Source of the DNA: Cyclobacteriaceae bacterium
GTDB lineage: Bacteria > Bacteroidota > Bacteroidia > Cytophagales > Cyclobacteriaceae
Assembly: GCA_028285685.1 (NCBI GenBank)
Contig: JANQOR010000035.1
Span: 62,001 to 126,000, forward strand
Direction of reading: 5' to 3'
DNA length: 64,000 bases
The notes below the pieces were generated by a model. That model had not been told where the DNA came from. It was given only the letters and a program-made list of their open reading frames with translations, and did not search any database. Below are positions 51,915 to 58,995 of the stretch, piece after piece. Position 1 is the stretch's first letter. Each line of letters opens with the position of its first letter. The position numbers and the translations under genes were made by a program.

Positions 51915-53024
51915 ATGGAAGTAAACCTGACTAAACAACGATTTAGCCGTTCCAAAAAATGGTGCTACATGCTATGGTGTATCGCTATTTTTTTGACAAG
52001 CTCAGCTAATGCTCAACTGTCAAATAAATTCAGATTGAATGGGTATTCAAGCTTTGAATATGAACATCTTATTTCAGATGAGGGAAAAAGTGACCCGAAC
52101 GGTTCATTCGATGCTGACCTGATTGACCTTGTTGTGAATGTAGATGTCACTTCAAGGTTGAGATTTGCTACAGATATAACATGGGAACACGGAACAGCTT
52201 CCGAGGATGGAAGAGGTAATGCGGCCGTGGAATATGCATTTCCAGAATATACAATTAGAAACTGGCTGAAATTCAGGGTTGGAAAGATGTTCGTTCCTTT
52301 TGGAATCTACAATGAAATACACACAGCAAAACCTGCTTTTTTAGCTGTAAAGGAACCTCTAAGTACGAACAAGCCTGACAAGTTTGGGGCAGATGAGCGT
52401 TTTTATCCCCGATGGGCAACAGGGGTTTCGTTCCTTGGAAACTTTACATTGAATGAAATTCAATTTGAGTACATCGTTCAAGTGAGCAATGGAGAGCAGG
52501 AGAACACCAATCCGTTTGAAGAAGATGATAACGAAGAAAAGGCAATAGCCACCCGGTTGCTCATTCAACCCACAATTGGGCTTAAGATTGGAATCTCCAC
52601 TTACAGTGATCGAATAACAGAACTGGATGGGTTAGGCGATGATACTGGCGAGAGAACCAAACTTTCCAGTTGGAGTACCCATGCCGAATATCAAGTCAAA
52701 GACCTCGGTCTGGAATTTGAGTATATAACTGGCAAGACAGATCCTTCCGGCGCAGGAGATCTGAAGAAAAATGCGCTTGAGGCGATGATATATTACAGTG
52801 TCGGAGATCGATTCACTCCATACGTCCGCTATGAATATCTTGAGCCTGATACCGACGTAGATGATGACACAGCCAATATGATAAGTTTTGGGTTGAACAC
52901 GGAGATTGACGATAACTACTTTCTAAAACTTCAGTTTAATCGAATCTCGTCAGGTGACAACAACAGCCGGTTTAGTGGTGTGAACTTTTCAGAGTTCCAG
53001 GCTGCTGTCGTTCTTGGGTTTTAA
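51915..53024 (+). CDS. Porin (phosphate-selective porin O/P-like beta-barrel)
   Basis: A 369-residue outer-membrane barrel. A signal peptide with core WCYMLWCIAIFLTSSANA precedes alternating beta strands typical of O/P-type porins (FRLNGYSSFEYEHL, LRFATDITWEHG, WLKFRVGKMFVPFGIYNEIH, LEFEYITGKT, YVRYEYLEPDTD). It ends AAVVLGF, with the terminal phenylalanine required for barrel assembly. An upstream in-frame ATG at 51867 would add 16 residues; the ATG at 51915 gives a more usual signal peptide. It lies between the chemoreceptor and a phosphate-binding-like protein, suggesting uptake or sensing of an anion. Selectivity cannot be determined from sequence. Confidence 0.85.
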   Translation: MEVNLTKQRFSRSKKWCYMLWCIAIFLTSSANAQLSNKFRLNGYSSFEYEHLISDEGKSDPNGSFDADLIDLVVNVDVTSRLRFATDITWEHGTASEDGRGNAAVEYAFPEYTIRNWLKFRVGKMFVPFGIYNEIHTAKPAFLAVKEPLSTNKPDKFGADERFYPRWATGVSFLGNFTLNEIQFEYIVQVSNGEQENTNPFEEDDNEEKAIATRLLIQPTIGLKIGISTYSDRITELDGLGDDTGERTKLSSWSTHAEYQVKDLGLEFEYITGKTDPSGAGDLKKNALEAMIYYSVGDRFTPYVRYEYLEPDTDVDDDTANMISFGLNTEIDDNYFLKLQFNRISSGDNNSRFSGVNFSEFQAAVVLGF

Positions 53025-53052
53025 GCATGTTGAAAACTTAATAAATAAGGAA

Positions 53053-53484
53053 ATGAAAAATATCAAACTTTATATATCAATTCTACTATTAGTAGGTCTC
53101 GCATGCTTGCCATCCACGGTCCAGGCTCAGGATGAATTTGTGGTTATAGTAAATAAGAACGTGCAGGAAACAACTCTCAATCAAAGTAGCATCAGACGAA
53201 TCTACTTTGGGTTCACAACACAGTGGAAAAATTTTGATCGTGTGAAGCCGTCATACACTGAGATCTCCAATGCTGCCTTCTGGAATTACATCTCTACTGA
53301 AAAGGGAAAATTCAAAAGCTTCTGGACAAAAAAAGTCTTTTCGGGTAATGGTGTTGCCCCAGATGAATTTAGCGACGGGCAAGGGGTGATTGATTTTGTC
53401 TCAAGAACCGATGGGGCCATTGGAATTATTCCCAGCTCGGCTAGAAACGATATTGGGGAGTGCAAGATTGTTTCCCTACAGTAA
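53053..53484 (+). CDS. Small periplasmic phosphate-binding-like protein (PBP-like domain)
   Basis: A 143-residue exported protein: signal peptide MKNIKLYISILLLVGLACL ending VQAQ, then a short type 2 periplasmic-binding fold related to the PstS/PBP-like family (FVVIVNKNVQETTLNQSSIR, RIYFGFTTQWKNF, FWTKKVFSGNGVAPDEFSDG, FVSRTDGAIGIIPSSA). It is much shorter than full PstS, covering one lobe-like core. An in-frame ATG at 53014 overlaps the porin end but would give a poor signal peptide. No ABC transporter genes are adjacent, so a role as a ligand carrier for the chemoreceptor is inferred. Confidence 0.8.
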   Translation: MKNIKLYISILLLVGLACLPSTVQAQDEFVVIVNKNVQETTLNQSSIRRIYFGFTTQWKNFDRVKPSYTEISNAAFWNYISTEKGKFKSFWTKKVFSGNGVAPDEFSDGQGVIDFVSRTDGAIGIIPSSARNDIGECKIVSLQ

Positions 53485-53530
53485 GTAACAAAAATGTGAG
53501 AACTACTACTTAGGTGGTAAACTGTGATTT

Positions 53531-53561
53531 GAATCCTCGTCTATGGCGAGGATTCTATTTT
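53531..53561. terminator. Rho-independent terminator between convergent genes
   Basis: GAATCCTCG (53531-53539) and CGAGGATTC (53547-53555) make a perfect 9-bp stem with a 7-base loop, followed on the plus strand by TATTTTCT. The right arm reaches the stop codon of the minus-strand TonB gene, so it may also stabilise or end that transcript. Confidence 0.72.
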
Positions 53562-54709
53562 CTAAACCTTATACGTACTCGAATCTTGCCTTCCTCATTC
53601 TCACCGTTTATTGTTGCAGGTGTCCATTTTGGGCCTTCACGAACCAATCTAATGGCCTCCGTGTCACACCCGTAGCCCAGGCTCTTCTTAACGTCAATGT
53701 TTGTAACATCGCCGGTTCTCGATATAGTCAGCTCAAGTATCACATTTCCTTTAATGTTATTTTCTTCCGCTGACTGTGGATATACAAGACTCTCGCGCAA
53801 GTATTTTCTGAATTCCACTTCTCCTATTACCGGTTCTGCTTCTGTTCGTGCCTCAGTTGGTTTCTCGACTTCAACGCCGGACATAGATCGAGCTCGTGCC
53901 ATCCTTGGAGCTGAAACTGTTTCCTCTGCTTGTTTTCTCTGGGTTGAAGATTCGGTTTTCTCGGGCGCAAAGAACGTTTCTGACCGAACGGGTTGAGATG
54001 CGATCTCCTCAAGGGCTAAGTCAGACTTAACTTCATCGCCTTCTTCATCTTCATCCTCGTCCCCGGCCTGAAAGGCTAATGTCATTTCATCACCCGCGAA
54101 GTTGGCAGCTCCTTGAGTATTGCTCTCCTCGTCCCCAAGGTCTATGTCCAGAGCTACTGCATCGGCAAGCAGCTCCGTTTCTTGAATAGATTTGATCGTA
54201 TCAGGTCCTGAAACTTCACCTGCCAGAATCACTTGATCGGCTTTCTCTGGTACTTCTTTCTCCTCACCTGCCATAAACCTGGTGGTTGTCTCTTCCTCCA
54301 AGCTTTCCTCTACTAGACTATCCTCTTCAACAACTTTTTCCATCTCGGGAAGTGTTTTTGATTCAGGGACTGATTCCTCAGTCACTTCCGAGTCCATGGC
54401 CAAGGACTCGTCCTTTGCCAGGGGGTCAATAAAGAGCCAGACAGCGAGAGAACTAACCAGAAGCAAAGACACCACGGCAGCAATTTGCATCGGCGAGAAT
54501 CTGGGTCTCTCATTAGATTCCACACCAACCTCTAGTTTTTTAATATCATCAAGTACAGTTTTAGAATCGTGACTCTCGAGACCCTCAAGCGCTTCCTGGG
54601 CAAAAGGATCTTTCAATACTTCACGCTCAAACGCATGAGCTTCCTTACTGCTCATTTCCCCTTTGAGATATCTTTCAAATTGTTCCTTATTGTACTTGCT
54701 TGTCGACAT
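53555..54709 (-). CDS. Membrane protein with possible anti-sigma head and TonB C-terminal domain
   Basis: A 384-residue single-pass membrane protein. The cytoplasmic head (about 1-70) begins YNKEQFERYLKGEMSSKEAHAFEREVLKDP, a pattern seen at the start of Bacteroidota anti-sigma-like proteins. A transmembrane helix lies at about 74-94. A long acidic, low-complexity periplasmic linker (about 95-295, with clusters such as EDEDEEGDEV) leads to a TonB_C domain at about 298-384 (FRKYLRESLVYPQSAEENNI ... GDVTNIDVKKSLGYGCDTEA). It overlaps the upstream ECF sigma gene by 23 bp. The layout suggests a protein that could hold the sigma factor and sense the outer membrane. The anti-sigma function is inferred; no zinc-finger motif is present. 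Confidence 0.82.
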   Translation of the reverse strand: MSTSKYNKEQFERYLKGEMSSKEAHAFEREVLKDPFAQEALEGLESHDSKTVLDDIKKLEVGVESNERPRFSPMQIAAVVSLLLVSSLAVWLFIDPLAKDESLAMDSEVTEESVPESKTLPEMEKVVEEDSLVEESLEEETTTRFMAGEEKEVPEKADQVILAGEVSGPDTIKSIQETELLADAVALDIDLGDEESNTQGAANFAGDEMTLAFQAGDEDEDEEGDEVKSDLALEEIASQPVRSETFFAPEKTESSTQRKQAEETVSAPRMARARSMSGVEVEKPTEARTEAEPVIGEVEFRKYLRESLVYPQSAEENNIKGNVILELTISRTGDVTNIDVKKSLGYGCDTEAIRLVREGPKWTPATINGENEEGKIRVRIRFRK

Positions 54710-55259
54710 TCTTACTCTCCAAACAGATCTTTAAATTTCGCTTACCATTTTGAATATGGCTCTTCACTTTCTTTAATTCGATCCCAGTCAAGTTGTTCAC
54801 CTCGTTATAGCTTTTCTTTTCCAGGAAAAACAGTTTGACACACTCCTTTTGCTCATCTTTTAGTTCATCCATGCATTCGTCCAGGGCGCTCAGCCTGGAT
54901 TCCATAATATCTTCCTCATCATTGAGATGCAATACGGCATCATTTTCCATAACTACGTGTGCATTTTTTTCTGGGTTAGCTTTTCTAAGTTCCATAAGAC
55001 AGTGATTTTTACTCACCTTGTATAACCAGCTCTTAAAATGTTGCACTTCCGCGCTTAGCAATTTCTCACTAATCTTTTCGTAGATGTTCATGGTCGCGTC
55101 CTGGCTTTCCTCCCGCGATTTTAAATACTTCAAACATAAGCCGTAGACGAGATGAAGATAACTATTGTACAAATCCCCAATCAACTTTGAATCACCTGTC
55201 TTGCGGTATTCAAGCAAGATTTCTTCATCCGTTTTCGATATCGATTTTCCCCCTGCCAA
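54687..55259 (-). CDS. ECF-type RNA polymerase sigma factor
   Basis: A protein of about 190 residues of the sigma-70 family. Region 2 is recognisable from DLYNSYLHLVYGLCLKYLKS and SREESQDATMNIYEKI, and the -10 recognition part from HFKSWLYKVSKNHCLMELRK. Region 4 is seen in LKDEQKECVKLFFLEKKSYN followed by a helix-turn-helix (VNNLTGIELKKVKSHIQNGK). The frame is open upstream to 55358, but those residues are hydrophobic and unlike a sigma N-terminus. The TTG at 55259 fits the family, though no ATG is available. Its 3' end overlaps the TonB-domain gene, so co-expression with a likely regulator is expected. It is divergent from the vWA gene. Confidence 0.85.
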   Translation of the reverse strand: MAGGKSISKTDEEILLEYRKTGDSKLIGDLYNSYLHLVYGLCLKYLKSREESQDATMNIYEKISEKLLSAEVQHFKSWLYKVSKNHCLMELRKANPEKNAHVVMENDAVLHLNDEEDIMESRLSALDECMDELKDEQKECVKLFFLEKKSYNEVNNLTGIELKKVKSHIQNGKRNLKICLESKNVDKQVQ

Positions 55260-55330
55260 AAAAAGTTTAAAAAATTTTATGGAATAAAGAATGACGCTGC
55301 ATCTCAATAGCAAACATAAAAATTGAAGGT

Positions 55331-57190
55331 ATGAAAAAGTTGTTAATAATTCTATCAATCATTCTGGTTAGCAAGGTTGACGCCAAATTCGTTAATGGAA
55401 CCGTGTATGATGAAAATGGGAATGGGATTGCTCTTGTCAATGTCACCATCGAGGGAACATCTAATGCTGTTGTAACAGATATCAACGGATTCTATTCCAT
55501 TGAAGTACCCAATGAGAGATCAAGGCTCGTTTTTTCGCTGACTGGCTTTGTTACTAAGAAAATAAAGGTTGGCAAGCAAAAAGTGATTGACGTTACGCTA
55601 AAGTACCGGACAATCGAGCTTGCAGATGAAGAAGATGGTTCTGGCGAGGTGGAAGTTTTGTTTTCTGCGCCGGCCAAAATGGAAAAAAATAAATCTTACT
55701 ACAAACATTCACGTGGAGCTGTAAGTAGAAGCATGCTTGGCTCGGGAGGTATGATGTACGATCAGACCTTAAATCACAACACCGAAGAATACGCTACGAT
55801 CCATGAAAACGGCTTCCGAAAAGTTTTGGATAAACCACTCTCTACATTCTCCATTGATGTGGATGCTGCCTCGTACAGCAACATGCGAAGATTTATAAAC
55901 AATGGCCAGCTGCCTCCGAAGGATGCTGTGCGTGTAGAGGAAATGATCAACTACTTTGGATACGAATACAAGAATCCCACAGGCAAGGACCCTTTTTCAA
56001 TCAACACGGAACTGAGCAAAGCTCCGTGGAATGAGGACCATCTTATCGTCCAAGTGGGGCTTCAGGGGAAGAAGATCGAGATGGACAATTTACCAGCCTC
56101 AAACATTGTGTTTCTAATTGATGTATCGGGTTCTATGAACGCTCCAAATAAGTTGCCACTGCTAAAGTCTGCATTTAAGCTACTGGCTAATGAGTTGAGA
56201 CCTCAGGACAAAGTGTCAATAGTGGTGTACGCCGGAGCAGCAGGACTCGTCTTACCTCCTACCAGTGGAAACGATAAAAAAACAATGATGGAGGCCCTGG
56301 ACAAATTATCAGCTGGCGGTTCAACTGCGGGTGGAGCTGGAATCAAGTTGGCATACAAAACTGCTCTGGAAAACTTTGTTGAAGGCGGCAACAACAGGAT
56401 TGTACTTGCTACGGATGGTGATTTCAATGTGGGAGCCTCCAGCAATGCAGATATGGAACGACTGGTTGAGGAGAAAAGAAAGGATGGCGTTTTCTTAACA
56501 GTCTTGGGTTTTGGTATGGGTAATTACAAAGATTCTAAAATGGAGATTTTGGCTGACAAAGGGAATGGAAATTACGCCTATATCGACAACATGCGTGAAG
56601 CCAAAAAGGTGTTGGTGAATGAGTTTGGTGGAACGCTTTTTACGATAGCCAAAGACGTTAAGATTCAGGTTGAGTTTAATCCTGCAGTTGTTCAGGCATA
56701 CAGGTTGATCGGATACGAAAACAGAAAATTGAACGATGAGGATTTTAACGATGACAAAAAAGATGCAGGAGAGCTTGGAAGTGGACATACGGTAACAGCG
56801 CTCTATGAAGTAATACCTGTAGGGGTAGAAAGTTCTTTTGTTAAGAATATTGACCCACTAAAATACCAGGAACAGAAAGGTGAGATAGTGTCAAATTCCG
56901 ATGAGCTATTGACAGTCAAATTCCGATACAAGGAGCCTGATGGGGAAAAGAGCAAGCTTATCACTGAAGTGGTCCAAAACAAAGTATCCGAGGCAAACAA
57001 TAACCTAAACTGGTCAATGGCTGTGGCAGGATTCGGTATGTTACTAAGAGACTCTGAGTTCAAGGGAAGTATGACCTATACATCCGTACTTGAACTGGCA
57101 AGATCTACCCAAGGAAAAGATGCCTTTGGATACCGACGAGAATTTATCGAGTTGGTAGATCTTGCCAAAAGCATGAGCCCAAGACAGTAG
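55331..57190 (+). CDS. Exported vWA-domain protein with carboxypeptidase-regulatory-like domain (YfbK-like)
   Basis: A 619-residue protein with a signal peptide (KKLLIILSIILVSKVDA). A CarboxypepD_reg-like domain lies at about 20-95 (VNGTVYDENGNGIALVNVTI). A von Willebrand N-terminal region follows at about 165-225 (TFSIDVDAASYSNMRRFINN). The vWA domain spans about 258-435 with the metal-site motif DVSGS near 264-268. A C-terminal DUF3520 region (about 440-615) completes the YfbK layout. It probably mediates protein contacts outside the cytoplasm. Its start is about 70 bp from the divergent ECF sigma gene, a spacing that suggests shared control; the partner is unknown. Confidence 0.88.
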   Translation: MKKLLIILSIILVSKVDAKFVNGTVYDENGNGIALVNVTIEGTSNAVVTDINGFYSIEVPNERSRLVFSLTGFVTKKIKVGKQKVIDVTLKYRTIELADEEDGSGEVEVLFSAPAKMEKNKSYYKHSRGAVSRSMLGSGGMMYDQTLNHNTEEYATIHENGFRKVLDKPLSTFSIDVDAASYSNMRRFINNGQLPPKDAVRVEEMINYFGYEYKNPTGKDPFSINTELSKAPWNEDHLIVQVGLQGKKIEMDNLPASNIVFLIDVSGSMNAPNKLPLLKSAFKLLANELRPQDKVSIVVYAGAAGLVLPPTSGNDKKTMMEALDKLSAGGSTAGGAGIKLAYKTALENFVEGGNNRIVLATDGDFNVGASSNADMERLVEEKRKDGVFLTVLGFGMGNYKDSKMEILADKGNGNYAYIDNMREAKKVLVNEFGGTLFTIAKDVKIQVEFNPAVVQAYRLIGYENRKLNDEDFNDDKKDAGELGSGHTVTALYEVIPVGVESSFVKNIDPLKYQEQKGEIVSNSDELLTVKFRYKEPDGEKSKLITEVVQNKVSEANNNLNWSMAVAGFGMLLRDSEFKGSMTYTSVLELARSTQGKDAFGYRREFIELVDLAKSMSPRQ

Positions 57191-57214
57191 TTTGTTTTAT
57201 TTGAGTTTTGACTT

Positions 57215-57246
57215 AGGGGTGGCTCATAACTGAGCTGCCCTATTTT
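57215..57246 (+). terminator. Rho-independent terminator after the vWA gene
   Basis: GGGGTGGCTCA (57216-57226) and TGAGCTGCCCT (57231-57241) pair over 11 bp including three G-U pairs, with loop TAAC, followed by ATTTTA. It lies 25 bp after the vWA stop. Confidence 0.7.
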
Positions 57247-57270
57247 ATGTTAAAACACAATGAAATAGCT

Positions 57271-57882
57271 ATGAAAAAAATTTACCTACTTATCCTGATT
57301 ACATTTAGTTTTTCTTCCTACGGCCAGATCGCAGAGGGAAGTTCCTTCATTGAAGGGAGATTTGATTTTCTCAATCAAAAAACCACTACATCCCCAAGTG
57401 ACACGGAAATCAAAACCAACGGGTTTGGAGCGATTTTCGGAGTCGGCTCTTTCATCTCAGACAATTCTGCCATTGGTGGTGGGGTTAGTTATAGCAGATT
57501 GGAGTTTGATGACTTCAACAGCAACCAGTTAGGTCTTAATGTATTCTTTCAAAGATTCAAATCAATAAGAGAAAGGTTCTACTTCACCCCCAGAATAAAT
57601 GCCTCTTATGTATTTGGAAAGAGTGAGTTTGATAGTGGATTTGGAAGCAATCCGGAAACGAAGATTTCCGGCATTGAGCTAAGTTGGATACCCGGGTTTC
57701 AATATGCTTTTGATGAGAAATGGGTACTTGGGGCAACCATAGGTGCCATTTCCTATTCCAACTTGACAGAAAAAGATTCAGAAAATTCCGACAATAAAGT
57801 AACAGAATCTAGTTTTAATGTTTCGATGCTAGCAAACAATTTTAACTTGACTGTTCAATACTATTTTGGTAAGAAGGACTAG
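57271..57882 (+). CDS. Small outer-membrane beta-barrel protein
   Basis: A 203-residue exported protein: signal peptide MKKIYLLILITFSFSSYGQ, then eight or so amphipathic beta strands (FGAIFGVGSFISDNSAIGGG, FYFTPRINASYVFG, WIPGFQYAFDEKWVLGATIG) and the terminal strand FNLTVQYYFGKKD. This fits the OmpA/OmpW-like outer membrane beta-barrel family common in Bacteroidota; function is unknown. An in-frame ATG at 57247 would put eight polar residues before the signal, so the ATG at 57271 is used. It is isolated from its neighbours by a terminator upstream and a 113-bp gap downstream. Confidence 0.82.
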   Translation: MKKIYLLILITFSFSSYGQIAEGSSFIEGRFDFLNQKTTTSPSDTEIKTNGFGAIFGVGSFISDNSAIGGGVSYSRLEFDDFNSNQLGLNVFFQRFKSIRERFYFTPRINASYVFGKSEFDSGFGSNPETKISGIELSWIPGFQYAFDEKWVLGATIGAISYSNLTEKDSENSDNKVTESSFNVSMLANNFNLTVQYYFGKKD

Positions 57883-57995
57883 TAAAGGATCTTTTTGAAA
57901 GGCCGAAGCGGAATTTTACTGTAATAAGGAAAATGTGGCTTCTATTAAAAGTACTTTGATTCTTTAGTTCTCGTGGGAATTTATATCATTGAGCT

Positions 57996-58991
57996 ATGGA
58001 TAAAGTACAACTAGGAAAAGCAGATTTGCACATCTCACCCATTGTGTTTGGAGCTTGGGCTATTGGAGGAATGGCGTGGGGTGGAACTGACGATGAAGAT
58101 TCGTTGGATGCTATGCGTGCCAGCTTTGAGTTGGGCATAACAACCATTGACACGGCACCCGTATACGGTCTTGGTCACAGTGAGAAGGTCGTTGGCGACT
58201 TTGTAAGAGAAGTGGGAAGAGATAAAGTCGAAATCCTTACCAAATTTGGATTCAATTGGCGAACGACAAAAGGAGAGTACATGTTCGATGGCGCAGCACC
58301 CGGCGGACCAACCGAAAAAGTACATTTCTATACGGGGAAGGACGGCATCATTCAGGAAGTTGAAAACAGTTTGAGACTCCTAAATACCGATTATATAGAT
58401 CTTTATCAGATTCACCGGCCTGATGCTAACATTCCGATTGAAGAAACGATGGAAACCGTGGAGGAATTAGTTCAACAAGGGAAAATTAAGGCTTTCGGAG
58501 TATCTAATCACTCTGTGGATTTGATGAAACGTGCAGAAGCGGTACTTTCAATCGCTTCAAGCCAGTCGCCATACAGTATGATTTATCGCAAAATTGAAAA
58601 GAACATTCTTCCGCATTGCATCGATAATAACATCGGAATTTTGGCTTACAGTCCACTGCAACGGGGCCTTTTGACAGGAAAAATCACAGCTGATTACAAG
58701 TTTAAAGAGGATGATCATCGTCCTACGACGAAATGGTTCAAGGAACCTAACTTAAGCCGAACCAATACCTTTCTCCAAAGGATCAAGCCTATTGCTGATG
58801 ATCATGGAGCCACCCTGGGCCAATTGGTGATAAATTGGACCATTCAAAGATCAGGGATTACTGCAGCGCTAGTTGGAGCAAGAAACCGGGAACAAGCAAC
58901 TGAAAATGCCAAATCGCTGGACTTCTCCCTTTCCGGCGGTGAAATTCAAAAGATCAATGCCGAATTGGACAAAGTAATTATCGAAGGTTAA
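57996..58991 (+). CDS. Aldo/keto reductase
   Basis: A 331-residue NADPH-dependent oxidoreductase of the aldo/keto reductase superfamily, TIM-barrel fold, cytoplasmic. Catalytic-tetrad regions are visible: TIDTAPVYGLGHSEKVVG near 49-66 (Asp and Tyr), ILTKFG near 81 (Lys) and LYQIHRPD near 131 (His). The C-terminal cofactor stretch ITAALVGARNREQATENA is typical of YhdN/YdjG-like members. The substrate is unknown. The gene ends 4 bp before the convergent permease gene with no visible terminator. Confidence 0.93.
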   Translation: MDKVQLGKADLHISPIVFGAWAIGGMAWGGTDDEDSLDAMRASFELGITTIDTAPVYGLGHSEKVVGDFVREVGRDKVEILTKFGFNWRTTKGEYMFDGAAPGGPTEKVHFYTGKDGIIQEVENSLRLLNTDYIDLYQIHRPDANIPIEETMETVEELVQQGKIKAFGVSNHSVDLMKRAEAVLSIASSQSPYSMIYRKIEKNILPHCIDNNIGILAYSPLQRGLLTGKITADYKFKEDDHRPTTKWFKEPNLSRTNTFLQRIKPIADDHGATLGQLVINWTIQRSGITAALVGARNREQATENAKSLDFSLSGGEIQKINAELDKVIIEG

Positions 58992-58995
58992 AGGT

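Noticed and set aside
55260-55358. N-terminal extension of the ECF sigma reading frame
   Set aside because: It encodes a hydrophobic stretch unlike any sigma N-terminus and overlaps the divergent vWA gene; a TTG start at 55259 fits better.
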